Source: Anticarsia gemmatalis (taxonomy: Eukaryota > Arthropoda > Insecta > Lepidoptera > Erebidae). From it: a stretch of DNA of 64,000 nucleotides. A model generated the notes under the pieces. That model searched no databases and was not told where the DNA came from. It saw only the letters and a program-made list of their open reading frames with translations. A program made the translations under genes and the position numbers. The DNA is taken from contig NC_134745.1 of assembly GCF_050436995.1 (NCBI RefSeq), positions 10,602,001 to 10,666,000 of the forward strand, given 5' to 3'. Below, one piece after another: positions 36,001 through 47,790 of the stretch (positions within the stretch are counted from its first letter, which is position 1; each line of letters opens with the position of its first letter).

Positions 36001-39000
36001 TACAGAGAGCGAAGATACGGTCCGGTGAAAGCTTGGTTCAAGATGTCACGGTGCGGCACTCCTCCACCGGTGTCAGCCTAGTATCACCATTAATCCTTAT
36101 CGTGGTTGCACAACACATATACATAACTAATGTGACGATAGTAGGTAACTAGATACGCTCCCGTTTCGACTTAGCTCAGTGTCAAAGGTGAGCTAGAACT
36201 TCCTCGACGAGTGCCGATGTCGACTTGTTTTACAAATAAGGAGTTTGTATTTGTACACAATCTCCAAACTTGGTACTACATTAATGATATTGCTTTAAAC
36301 TGGTATTACTTGAATCTTCTTTGTTTTTCCGTGTTCATTATTAGTTCGAGATAATCCTTATGCTACATTTAAATGAAGGTACGTACCGACTTATAAGTTC
36401 TAATAAATATAAAGATCTGAGCGGTAATATTCATTTCTCTTTAACACTACATTGGACTCAAAACGGCAAAATTAAAATCCAAACACTTAACTAGTTCTAA
36501 ATATTTATTAACTAAAAGTAATAAGGACAATTTGGATTTATGGAAACAACTTTATGGAAACAATCTAGGAAGTGAGAGACTATAACAATACAATAATTCA
36601 ATCAGATGTTGTGTTAATGAAATTTCTACATATTAGGTACGAAATAGGCAATGAATGATGATGTTCACTGATCAGGCGTATCAATAGGTAATTATTTTGA
36701 TTAATTTGAATAAGTTTTCTTTAGGCTTTGTGTAGTGTGTTGTAGTAATCACATGTCATCATATTTATTTGTTCTTCATAAATGTACTCAGATAAGATTA
36801 TATGTTCTACAGATTAAAAATATGTGTCTAGTTTCTGAATTAGAATTTTAAATAGCTGCTAAACAAGATTATTGCTATGATCTATGTGAAAACAAATGAT
36901 ATTTATGCCATCTTTTTTGAACTAAACAAATAAAATACTTTTTAAAAGAACAGCCTACAATGACATTAAAAAGCCATTAGAAACAAAGGAATTTTGCGTG
37001 TAGCTTTCGTTTTGTAGCCTTTGGGACTTAATCATTTATTGTCATAGATACCGCAAATGAAACCGACCTCGCGATCAATATTTTCAAACTAACTACCTCT
37101 AAATAGGTATAATAAATAGCTACTAATTGCATTTACTAGAAAAGCAATGTTTAATACAAAACGTGACATGATTATAATGAAGAAATGATCGCTTATCAAA
37201 GTGTTAAATGTTGATTTTTATCTACAGTCCGTTAATTATCTGCGCGTCTTTTGTAAACTACTTAGATTTATTAAACTATTGACGGATGCTGATTTGATGA
37301 CTATTAGATAATATTGAATCCATAAATTCTCTTCACGATTAGGTAATGTATTTAATTTGTCACTTTAAAGACTCGTTATTGCTATTGTGACTGACTGAGA
37401 GTGTAATGTGATTACTTCAAAAATAACAGTTTTTTTCTGTAGCTCGATACTCTACTACTTTCGACTACCGACAACCTGTTAGCTGTCGAAAAAAATTGTA
37501 TGACAATTGGTTCAGCGCCTCTAGCGGGCGTCGTAGAAACTATTTTAGCAGAACATTTTATAATATGTCAAACTCTCGATACTCGATAGTAATGACTGTC
37601 CAATCGTGCTACTGAATTAATCACATTACAGACTTATGGATACGTCATAGCTTGTAGATTTTCATTAATAAAGTTCTACCTACATGTTATTACGTGCAAT
37701 ATTTTCTCAGAAGTGTGATCTAATGTATGGGATGTAGTTTACAGGCTGTCGGTCCAAGTATTCTAGTTTGTAGGTAATTAAAATGATTATACGTTACATA
37801 ACAGTGCGAGGTGTGTGCTAAATGAAACCCAATTTGTGAACGAATGGCGTGTAAGCCACAGAACTGAATAAAGTGCGACGTCCATTACAAAGCAAAATGT
37901 TGCTAACTTAGGCTTACAGCATGTATTATAAATGCGACAGTTTGTAAGTATGAAAAAATGTATATATGTTTGTTAATCTTTCAGGAGAAGGCTACTGGAC
38001 GGACTATAATGATATTTGGCACACTGAGCTTTAGGGAAAGCTTATGACCAGGATTATCTTCCGGGAAATCTTTCATTAATGTTTTAAAAATAAATTACCA
38101 CCAGTATTGTAGGATTGTTATTACTCTGCTGAAATAGATTGCGATCTTTTTTTACTTGTACACGATGTCCTCTTACAAGTGCGGTGGATGACGTGTTACG
38201 CGTAAATAGTACCAGAACTTGAAAAAGGGCTTTAATTATGTATAAGCCGATATTTTTGTATCTAAAATAATGGTATAACCACCTTTTTACCTTTTACACA
38301 GACACTTACTTACAAACTCGCAGTACAAGGTGTTCCTTACATAGCCACAGAGTCATTAGCTAGTTTAGTAGATTACTTTACACGTGAGACGTTTGAAACC
38401 TACAGGCGACCACACCTCGCTAGAACATTACACGTGCAGTTTGTACATACTATAAATTAGGCCCTTAATTTCGTTGCAATTATATACTGCCGATATTACT
38501 ATCGATAAATTGTTTCGTAATACTGATACATGTTTAAACTGTAGTACAATAAAGCTGATATTATTTCTGTATTTTAACTTAAGTATTTCCAATGTATTAA
38601 GGTTCGGCTTATACCCTAAATTACATAGGTTATTACCCCGTAGATTGGGGCAATCATTATTAAAGGCAATCGGTATTAATTGAGATATTTGGGTAGTACT
38701 ACGCTTGGGATTAGACCGCTTGTAACTAGAGAATTCTATTACTAAAACTTCTCACTAAATCTATTAGACAATATTTCTTACTTTCAAAAATATTACGACA
38801 ATATGCAACTTTAAGTTCCTTGACTTCATCTCTCACGACAATGACTCAGATTGCCAAATGCCACGCATGATCACAAATTAAGTTAAACATTTGATTGTTA
38901 TAACAATTATTTGTTGATTATTGTAATGTACGACAAAGCGAAGTAATTTGCATCCACGGAGATGCAGCCTTCAATTTATTTCATAATTGATTTCGCACGT

Positions 39001-42000
39001 ATTACGTATCTCCACGTTTGCATAGAGCTTTGGAGTGAGAGCACTGAGTTTTATAATCCGAAACTTAATTCATTTTACATGGGCGTGGATCTTTTTCATC
39101 CGCATTGTAATAACTTAAGGCATTCTTTTGAAATTAAGAAAAGCGGCGTTTTGTTTTCTATAAGGTTTGTTTGTAAGTAAAAGTATAAGTTATCTTCGGT
39201 CAAATTAATTAATTAAAATGAAGTCATACAAATAAATACTATTCGGTAGATTATTTTTTACAACACATAAGACGTTTCCTGTGTTGAGCAAGGGTTAAAA
39301 ATTTTGTAAATTTTTCAGAGTGGTTTTGAAACACTGAATAGTGAATATTGTATATTTCTATAAAGCGCGACAGCGGGATAGAAAGATAAATAGAAAGAAC
39401 GTTATGTACTGATCATCTAAAAATGTATAAAAATATAGTTTATTAACACCTATTGTTGTTGATTATTACTAATGAAGTCCATTATTCGAAGAACACACTA
39501 CTAGCAATTGTGTTTCTACTATTGAATTGTGTTTATAAATAATAACAAACAATCGCTGACTAATGTAAGCATTTATAATTGCAGTACGCAAAAACTACAT
39601 TAATTTATTTACTACAGTCATTACTAATAATCTAGAAACCAAAAAAGCTTTTTACTCCTAAACTATATTTTGTGTAATGTTAATGATATTACTCAATGTT
39701 AAAGCACGTTACATAAAGTGCAATGTAACAAGATGTCATTTCATCTATCTAAAAAGGAAAAGAAATGAGAAAAAGTGGATCAAGTATAAAAATAAACCTG
39801 CCTACATCCTTTATGGATGCACGAGAACATTGGCGAGGTCAACTTTCGTTTTTACGTATCCTTCGCAAATAAAAACACAATATGAGAGCAACAAAGGAGA
39901 CGGAACGCATCCGGTCACACGGGCGGTGCGCGCTGCCGCCGTGCGCCTGCGCACCCCACGCAATCAAATTATTGCTCGCCACGATTTTACTTTACCATTT
40001 AAAATCTGTTATTAAAAAATCCCTTCGCGTGTGAGATGTGAAAGTGGCTGAATATTTATGAAGAGATCAAAAGTTTCGAGTGCCTTGTATTATTCTTATC
40101 AAAGTACACTCAGCACATGAAAAGGACTATAATTGCTTTGAAAGTTATTTTACGATGTTTCAGCTTCCGTTTTGAGGGCAATTACTTGAATTTAACGCAA
40201 AAATTAACATTACAGAACTTTCTATATGCAAATTGTGAGATATTTTTAGATCAGGTCATGTCTGTCAATGAATCAAAAGTATTAATTAAATGATGTTATG
40301 ACAGACTTTATTGTGATGAAGTCTTTACGAAACTGGAATCCAATTACGTTAATGTTTGCAGACTAATAAAAGTCTATTACGTGGCGGCGAATATTATTTG
40401 GGTTTCAATGTGAAAATTGGGTATTCAGCACTTAATTTTAACTATGACTTCATTGAATTATGGATATGATGATACAAAATCAATATATTATTAAAATGGT
40501 CAATGTTATAGGCGACTCGTCGTTTGTAGGTTGTATGGAGCGCATCGAGCGCCGATCGTGGCGGGCCTCGTTACGTAGGTATAAGCTTAACCTCTGACAC
40601 CGCTCGTGCCATCCGTCGCTACTCCGCCCCAACATCAACAGACGCCTCGACAACATTATAATAACGACTTTCGATCAAGAATGTTGAATAGCGTCTGATA
40701 TAATCGATATTATCACCGTCAAAATCTACATGGGAATTTGTATTGGTTTACGACTGAATCAGTGGCGGAATAGAGAAAATGATGTTATAGCGACAATATT
40801 AATGTTAAGTTACAAATTATACTAAAGTAAGTTATGTACTCTCGGAATAAATCTTAGGCAATTTTAACCATGTTTAATATGTTTACAAATGAATATAATA
40901 TTAAAGCCTTTACCCTCGCCATAATCCAAAAAATGTACAAAAGTGGAATTACTCCTTTTACTTGTCTGCAAACTCATCTCTGACTTTTAAGTTGCTCTTA
41001 ATTTTAGGGCCTATAAAAATTTGACTAACTGAAGGAATTACACATCATTTTATTTTCGTAATGGGCTGTTCAAAAGTGACAATGTTTCATAAACATTGTT
41101 GATATATGTGAGAAAACGAGAGTAAAGATCGAGTTGCAATGACCGTAGTAATAACAGTATCCGCGCGATACCCACGAGTACAAATATGTGCGGTATGATG
41201 CAAAGCTACAGATATTGGGGCTTTATGTTTGGGAAATTGAAAGTTCTCGACGTGACCAATTCGACAAAGCCTTGTAAACACCATATATGTACATACTGAG
41301 AGAATAACTACGACTAACCGGAATTCTGTTCCATAAAAAGCTCTAAACAATTTTGATACGTGCTATGATTGTCTAATAGCTGTTGCATAAAAATGCGCTT
41401 AATTTACTTAAATGCGCTTTGCCATTTGAGAGTGTGTTCGTTTTATGATTTATGAAATAATAAAAATACAAGTGGATTTTACTCGTATAGATTGTATCTA
41501 CGAGAAAGGTAAATGGAGAATCGACAGCAGGTCGTAAATAGGTAAACGGGTGAAAGGTATAGAAAGGCGATAATTCACAAAAAGGTGCAGTGGTAACAAA
41601 AATACTGATTCTGTGATAAGAAGTTGGCAACCGTTAATAAAAAATGTCATCGTTCGATATTCTAGGCCACTGAAATAAGTTAGATACTCTCTTAATTAAT
41701 AGGCCTGAAATAGATACTTTCTTATAAAAAACGCACTCAATATTTAACAGATTTGAACGGATATTTTGTGACACTGCTTTATAATAGTTGAATTAAGTAA
41801 GTAAGTGTCTACCTTAGTATTGGAACCTGAGTGTTTATAATCATTGCCTATCATTAATTAGTGACTTTTACTTGTACTTACCAGGCATAAGGAAATATAC
41901 GAAGACTGCTAGCGCGATGCAGACTGCTAAAAGCGCGACGGGCCACCGCAGCAGCCGTAATACGCGCGTCACCTTCCCTGCGCCTGCGCTGCTGTCCGCC

Positions 42001-45000
42001 GGCACGCGGTACAAACTGTCCGGGTGAGATCCCTGTAGGCAAAGAAAGAAAATGATTAATGATAATTTCCAGCAAAACATTTTCTCAGGCTTTGCTTAAT
42101 CACTTTCAATCATCATTACCTTAGGGTGCATTGCCAACTATAATCTGAAGCACCTCAGACTAACTCGGTTCATAAGACCACACAACAGAACCGGGTAACG
42201 TATTTAATTGAGCTTATCTTCATATATTTGAGAATTCAAAGCATACTCTGGTTTAGATTAAGTTTTATAAATGCTTAAATATACATGGGATATGTTACCA
42301 CGAATACCGCAGCTGAAATATAGCCAATAAGTAACCATATATGGTCGAGACATAGAATTCGCAATATCGTTACATATGCGAGCTATTAGTTATAATGACT
42401 TAATAGCTGTACCGAATTCCGAGATAACGATCACAATAAAAATTTAAAGATATGTATATTTAACCATAACAGTCAATACACCCACGCGTCGAACGAATTA
42501 TATGCAATATTTATTCAAAACAACAAAATCGTATTGTATTCATATCAATATAGTTACGTGATGCTCAAAAAAACATTTTATTGTGTCATGTATAAATGGA
42601 AGAAAGCTCATGTTGGTGCAGGTCATAACTTTAATAAAGTACCAAAAAATGGCATAATTTATGCAAGGTTATCATCTCCTACGCAGGCAATACTGAAATA
42701 AATTACTTACTCATAATGACATGTAAGTTTTTAAAATGCATTGAGCGCCGTGCAATGTCTTTTCTTATTACCAGAATGCTTTAGAAAGTTTTTATGTGGA
42801 ATAGGCACAATAAATCGAAATTCGAGAAAGAACGGAAGCATCTGTAAACATCACATAGCGACACGGTCTATGGGCCATAGACTTATTTATCTGTCGTTAT
42901 TATCATAAAGACGGCCAGGAATGTGGGCGATATTTAAATTAATCTAATCGATTGTAATTCGCTTCTGATTTATCGATATGTTTTAAATATTTTAGAGCAA
43001 TAAATTGTAACTAGACTGGATTTTGGTTGTTGAAGAAAGTAACATGATTATTAAGACTAGATTATATGCATATGACGTAAAATAAAATATTTCTTGACAA
43101 ATGTGGAACATCGTTAAGTATGTTGTTGTTTAAATCATCTTCTGAACATAGAGGTATAATATTATGACAACTTTACGCTATCGCGTTATTTGTCATCGTT
43201 ATGTAACCATTAATTATCTCAGTTTACATTTCTTCCGTAAACTTAAGACTTAGCAGTTGAAACGTACGATCGTGAGAAACATCTAAATACATTGTAACAT
43301 CTTGTTAAAACTTACTTAATATGAAAGAGATTACTACGATTTTTTGAGGCAGTAACTCATTGATTTATTTTATACTAGAGGCCGCCCGCGACTTGGTCTG
43401 CGTGGAAACCCTTCTCGTGTAAATCCCGATCCCTCGGGAACTCCGGGATAAAAAAAAGTAGCCTATGTGTTATGGGTCTTCAGCTACCCATATACGAAAT
43501 TTCATCGTAATCGCTTTAGTAGTATTTGCGTGAAAGAGTAACAAACATCCATAATACATACATTCTCACAAACTTTCGCATTAGTAGGATCTATTAGATG
43601 AATATTATTTTGGTAAACACTAATCGATTAGGAAATATTTAACAGAAATAGTGTGTTTGCGATGCATCGTTCTGATATAAATTACATCGGTATTGGTAAA
43701 CGGGTTTAATCTTATGTTGAACGTTCGTGTAAATTGTAGGACTCCCGCGGCGCTGTATCATCTTAATCCATACAAATTACATATTAACTGTCAAAATATT
43801 TGAATATATATATTTTAGAATTCTATTCTTCAACCGTGTAATTTAAGAGTGCTTCTGGATTTCATGTTAACGACGTTAAGCAATAAAGATAAGTTGATGG
43901 TTAAGCTACCGTAGGAATAAACGAGGTTATTAATGCTTAATGACAGATAATTATATGAGATATTATGTGCTATTAATGAATCCCTGGTATGTTCGTAAAT
44001 ATGTTTATATTTAATTTCACTTTCCCGCGACTTCGTCTGCGTGGTTTTCAGTGACAGAATCACACGAATATTCAACCCCTCTCCTAACCCGTTTTTCGCG
44101 ATAAAAAGTTGGAGTTCTATAGACTTATCCTGTTTCTCAAGGCCAGTTCTATCTCTGTACCAAATTTCATTGAAATCGGTTCAGTAATTTAGATGTAAAA
44201 GCGTATCAGACAGATAGACAGAGTTACTTTGGCATTTAAAAAAAATATAAGTAGGAGCTTACCAAATTCATGAGTTACGGATACTGTTAAACATCTTGGG
44301 CAAAGTTTTATTATACACTAATAAGCTCTTTTGAGGAACTGCTTCATGATATATTATTCATTATACATTCATCATAAAAATAATAAATAATAAAATGTAA
44401 ATATATGTTATGCGAGCTGTCGATGTTGTGACTATAAACTCAACAATGCGCATCGTAATATCCATAAACCGAGTATTTTCTTCACAATCTAGGTCACCCG
44501 TTTTATATTTCCAATTATAAGAGTCATTAATATTTTCCTCAACAATAAAACGGCGACTTATGATGTGGATCGTGAGATAACTGTCGATCCTACGCCTGTG
44601 TCCAATCATTAAGGTTGTTTAATTGCATATTGTCGCAATATATTACTCGAAAAAATATTAACAAATCAACAACTTTGTATCGTATTAAATAACAGATATA
44701 CTAAACGTTGAATCATCATCTGTCGTGGTTTTATGATTTCCCTCAAATTATGAGGCTTCTGCGATTGTATTTATTTGTTCGCGATTGAATAAGTTGTGAA
44801 TTATGTTTAAACACATCATTCTTGTTTTAATAATGTTAATGTAACGTTATTACGAAATAATGATCGTATTATTGAATAATGTACATAATTATCACATAAA
44901 CTTCGCGAATGTTTAAGTCTCATATAGATATTTTGTTTTAGAAGAAGCAAGGAGTTAGATAATTATATTTTTTATTCAAATTTCCTGCAAGCTCATTAAA

Positions 45001-47094
45001 ATAACATTTATACAACAGTAGTTTTAAAATAACTTATAACTCAGCAATAAATAGACGTAAATAGATATTTTAGAAACAGTTTTGTGGATGCGAAGGATTA
45101 AAACTGGAATAATCCGTTAAGTTTTTACTTTTTATATTTTATTTTTCGTCAGGAAAATACATTACTGCATGTCCCGCCCCAGGGGGGAAGCGGGGCTCTG
45201 CTGGGTTCTCCCGCCGGCCATGCATACCGGCTTTAAATTTGGGCATACCGACTAAAAACCTGACGGTGTTCCGTCGTTCCACAGTTTTCCAGAGTTCCGT
45301 TCAACAGTCACCATAAAGTGGCCAAGACCTACCTCCAACTGGATACTCCGCGTCCAAGTTTTTACTTGCTCAATTCAGTGTATGTTAGTATGCGGAAGGC
45401 ATTTGGCCATAATGTAACTTAGAGCTTATCAACGCTCACACATGTCCCACTTTCAGCACGACTAGATATCGCTATCATAATTAGTTTATGAGCAACCACC
45501 TTATAAAATGCAGTAATATACATTAAAATCTGGTTACTTGTAGTCCAATTAACCAGCTCTATTACTACACGTAATCACACGATCCTTCTATATGAAATAT
45601 TAACATGTTTAGAATGTTCATCCGGATTTTATAGGCTGGGACGAATTCAAATAATTATAGAATTAATTCATTGATTGGATTTAAGGAAGAGAAGGGAAGC
45701 CATAGCACATTTTGGGTTATTCACCACCTCGACACAAGAAACTGGACACACGTGTGTGACGGACACGCGTAAAAACTAAAGCGTATCCACATGACGAAAT
45801 AATTAGTTGTACTTATTTTGAATTTCACCAATTGGACACATGTGTGTCCAGTTTCTTGTGTCGAGTTGGTGAATAACCCCACATTTTAGGCTTGAATATT
45901 TTATTTTTACGTTTTATAAATGTTCGAATATTAATACATTGTATTTCTAGAGTCTACAAAACGTGAAGTGAGCTAACGTTCTTTTTATATAACCATCAGC
46001 ATCTAATCACCGTCGATTTAACTCAAGATTTTGACACAAATCTGCTGTCGGAAGTTTATCAAATTTATATTCAGTTTTGAAGATAATCTCGTAAGATTAT
46101 ATGGTATTAGCGGATCGGATTTTATAATAGAGTCATTTCACTTCTCACCTAGCTATATTAGCGCGTTAGTTTTGTTTTTATTTTGAATGATTTAACTCAT
46201 AGATACGAAATATCCAACCATAAACTTTTAATGTATTTTGAAGTTTGTTTAAACTGTTTTAAACACTTTTGCTGTACCCCACGCACATTGACATTTTATA
46301 ATTGTTAGATAATCGCGCATATTTGTGGGATGACTAATATTTTATATACTATCTTCATTAATATAAATGAAGCGAAAGAATTTCACAGTACATAAATTAT
46401 CTTTTATATAATTACCACTGATGTTACCTCAAAATTATGAATTTATTTACAATAAAGTATATTAAATTGATAATTAATTAACACGATATCACTGTCACTG
46501 AATTAAAATGTACAAAAATAGAATGATATGGTCGCATACCTGAGCAGCGAATGGTTTAACATCCCTCGGTTTGGAAAAATATTTGTCGAGTTTAGTGTCG
46601 TAGCCGGCAATGAGATCGTTGACTGTAGGGCTAGGCATCGCGCGCACTCTGTACGTTCCGTACTGTTCGCCGTGCTCGGATATAGTCGGCAGATTGGCGT
46701 TCGGCGAGCTGCAGCTGCTGCTCGAGCGTGAGTAAGCGTAGTTGACAGAACCGTCCGCTGGATTTTTCGGTTTCTTTGTGAATGCGTATCGTCTCGGCCG
46801 CTCCTCCGTCGGCTTTAAATCGTACGTCTCGAATTTTTCCGATACAAAGTGTTCTTCTACGTCAGTAGTAGGCACAAAACGCAACAACCTAGGCTCTTTA
46901 ATTTTTTTCTCGTATTTGACAGAATCAGTTTCGTTGTCTAACTGAGCTAAGTTCAACGTATGTTGTAGCTCGTTGGCCGATCTGTGGTTCTTACGTTTGA
47001 TTTTGCGATCGTTGCGTGAATGGACGTGATCGTCTACTATCTCCGACTCAGAGGACGGCCTGTCCCCGTACAACACATAATTTCCGTTCACCAT
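30086..47094 (-). CDS. corin-like type II membrane protein: Frizzled + three LDLR-A domains, no protease seen
   Basis: Nine coding exons: 47094-46540, 42032-41882, 34273-34145, 33148-32408, 32173-31940, 31865-31634, 31450-31218, 31068-30602, 30364-30086. They give 1006 residues in one frame. A hydrophilic Ser/Arg-rich cytoplasmic part (1-210) leads to a transmembrane helix at about 215-234 (WPVALLAVCIALAVFVYFL). A long low-complexity stem follows, then a Cys-rich Frizzled-type domain at about 528-625, LDLR-A at 638-672 and 675-711, a charged disordered insert (712-965), and a third LDLR-A at 970-1004, with Ca-binding Asp/Glu patterns (CDGRNDCPAGEDE). It then stops at TGA. Family knowledge: corin carries Frizzled, LDLR-A, SRCR and trypsin domains and activates pro-peptides at the cell surface. 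No SRCR or trypsin exon was found to the left, so here the catalytic part is absent or lies elsewhere. The start has good context (ACAACATGG). MFRP-like relatives are the alternative. Confidence 0.78.
30575..30601 (-). other. read-through of corin-like exon 8 into its intron, alternative C-terminus
   Basis: Exon 8 is spliced at AGG|GTAACC (30602/30601), a weak donor. If it is not used, the frame continues VTMINYSS to a stop at 30577-30575. That isoform would lack the third LDLR-A domain. Only the sequence supports this. Confidence 0.35.
33670..33855 (+). repeat. LINE-tail-like repeat fragment in a corin-like intron
   Basis: Contains AGCCCAGCCCGGCTTCGCAC, then AATACAGGGTACATATAAACG, the degenerate form of a 'ccgcgacttcgtccgcgtgg'-type end found elsewhere in this window. 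It lies between exons 34145-34273 and 32408-33148. Boundaries are approximate. Confidence 0.4.
33866..34094. mobile_element. MITE with about 30-bp inverted ends, in a corin-like intron
   Basis: Left end GCCGGCGCACGCCAGACCTT, then CGTTATTTTA; right end reverse-complements to GCCGATGAACGCTAGACCTT, then CGTTATTTTA. The ends agree at about 25 of 30 positions with no ORF between, so it is a non-autonomous DNA element. It stops about 50 bases short of the exon donor at 34144. No target duplication was established and the superfamily is unknown. Confidence 0.65.
34906..35118 (+). repeat. RTE/LINE-tail-like repeat in a corin-like intron
   Basis: Begins CTATCTATATAAATAAAAAT, then GCGCTACCGAAATGTACGTA, and ends CCGGACGAATTCCAGTCCAC, TAGTT. 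The 'ctatctatataaataaaaat' opening is characteristic of lepidopteran RTE-type 3' tails. A second, shorter match to the opening is at 53521-53620. Confidence 0.5.
35786..35809. repeat. perfect 24-bp palindrome
   Basis: The 12-base arm GTTCCTAAAATA is followed directly by its exact complement reading to 35809, with no spacer. It is AT-rich and intronic in the corin-like gene. It may be a cruciform-prone remnant or chance. Confidence 0.5.
37437..37545 (+). repeat. dispersed repeat 'tcgactaccgacaac', copy 1
   Basis: CTGTAGCTCGATACTCTACT, then ACTTTCGACTACCGACAACC, and TCAGCGCCTCTAGCGGGCG. Copy 2 is at 63908-64000, running off the right edge, with GTGTAGCTCAATTCTCTATT and GACTACCGACAACCGACC. The family is unnamed. 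Confidence 0.6.
37926..38105 (+). repeat. LINE-tail-like repeat 'ataaatgcgaaagtttgtaag', copy
   Basis: TTATAAATGCGACAGTTTGT, AAGTATGAAAAAATG, TTTGTTAATCTTTCAGG, then CTGGACGGACTATAATGATA and CCGGGAAATC. It is homologous in layout to 52843-53098 and, inverted, to 43379-43592. It is intronic in the corin-like gene. Confidence 0.55.
39895..39965. promoter_or_regulatory. CpG-rich islet with NRF-1-like near-palindrome inside a corin-like intron
   Basis: Short GC-rich block (GGGCGGTGCGCGCTGCCGCC, GTGCGCCTGCGCACC) in very AT-rich intron 2. TGCGCCTGCGCA (39942-39953) matches the NRF-1/Ewg consensus YGCGCAYGCGCR except at one base or so. Possible alternative promoter or enhancer. Confidence 0.35.
43379..43592 (-). 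repeat. LINE-tail-like repeat, copy with 'cccgcgacttggtctgcgtgg' end
   Basis: GCCCGCGACTTGGTCTGCGT, then TCCCGATCCCTCGGGAAC, TTTCATCGTAATCGCTTTAG, and ACAAACTTTCGCATTAGTAG at the far side. Read in reverse, the far side is the 'gcgaaagtttgt' opening of the copies at 37930 and 52846. It has no coding capacity. Confidence 0.65.
44024..44265 (-). repeat. LINE-tail-like repeat, second copy 0.45 kb away
   Basis: CCCGCGACTTCGTCTGCGTG, then AACCCGTTTTTCGCGATAAA, ACCAAATTTCATTGAAATCG, GTTCAGTAATTTAGATGTAA, ending near TTAAAAAAAATATAAGTAG. It shares the opening end with 43379 but diverges inside. It is intronic in the corin-like gene. Confidence 0.6.
45160..45365 (-). repeat. probable retrotransposon relic with GC-rich segment
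   Basis: TGTCCCGCCCCAGGGGGGAA, GCGGGGCTCTGCTGGG, CGCCGGCCATGCATACCGGC, then CCTGACGGTGTTCCGTCG and GGCCAAGACCTACCTCC. Its base composition differs sharply from the AT-rich intron around it, as expected of an inserted element. No open frame of length. The family is uncertain. Confidence 0.45.
45714..45879. mobile_element. hAT-like MITE, 166 bp, with perfect 8-bp target duplication
   Basis: Left end GGGTTATTCACCACCTCGAC, ACAAGAAACTGGACACAC; right end reverse-complements to GGGTTATTCACCAACTCGAC, ACAAGAAACTGGACACAC. Arms of about 40 bp differ at only one or two bases. CACATTTT occurs exactly on both sides (45706-45713 and 45880-45887). The 8-bp duplication indicates hAT (or P-like) origin. The interior is short, with no ORF. 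The high arm identity suggests fairly recent insertion, in intron 1 of the corin-like gene. Confidence 0.85.
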
Positions 47095-47639
47095 GTTGTA
47101 ATGACAGTTAAATTAACAGATGCAACTTATATTGAAAGTTTCTCCCCTTGCACAATCATCGTAACATTTAAGAAAATCCTATAGATTCAACTTTGTTGAG
47201 ATGTAGTGTTAACGAAGTCGAGTTAACAACAGAACTACAATGTTACTGAGGTTGAATGAAATCGATTATGGCGAATGCAGATTGTTTGTTTGTCCGGTGT
47301 TTGTTGAAACAACGGAATTCTTTAGCTGTAAAATGTATGTGATTAATCAGAATATGCGGGCAACGACAGGATACAGTCTTGTTTACCAACATAATGACTT
47401 ATGTCAACAGTACTCAGTAGACCTGAGATGCTCTCTCAAATAGTCTGTAATACAACTGAAATTGTTTAAATGTTACCTACTAATTATTGCGGGAATTTCG
47501 TAACGTTTTATATACATATAAACAGTAATTTCAGTAACCCGTAAATAACGTAAATGTGTAATGAGCGTTTTCATTGAAACAAGCAATGAGAACATTCTCT
47601 ATGTTGTAAACAGCAAGTACCACATACCGGCGACAGATA

Positions 47640-47790
47640 ACATTCGTAGCGTTATGTCGGCCATTATTGTTTAGGCGTAGTTCCCGCGCTTTTTGCCCCC
47701 TTTACGCGGGAACGTTCTCAGTAAAGCGCGTGCGCGACAATGGCGGTCGCGCGGGACACGCAACGAGAGTGAATTGCTTCGATTGTGCAA
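47640..47790 (-). promoter_or_regulatory. candidate promoter of the corin-like gene with paired E2F-type sites
   Basis: CpG-rich island about 600 bases upstream of the ATG. TTCCCGCG (47681-47688) and CGCGGGAA (47705-47712) form an exact inverted pair, each like an E2F/DP core. GTAAAGCGCGTGCGCGAC and a YY1/Pho-type core, ATGGCGG (47740-47746), follow. The AT-rich surroundings make it stand out. Orientation relative to the gene is inferred from position only. Confidence 0.5.

Noticed and set aside
46528..46945. Two 67-codon plus frames
   Set aside because: Antisense shadows of the corin-like first exon.
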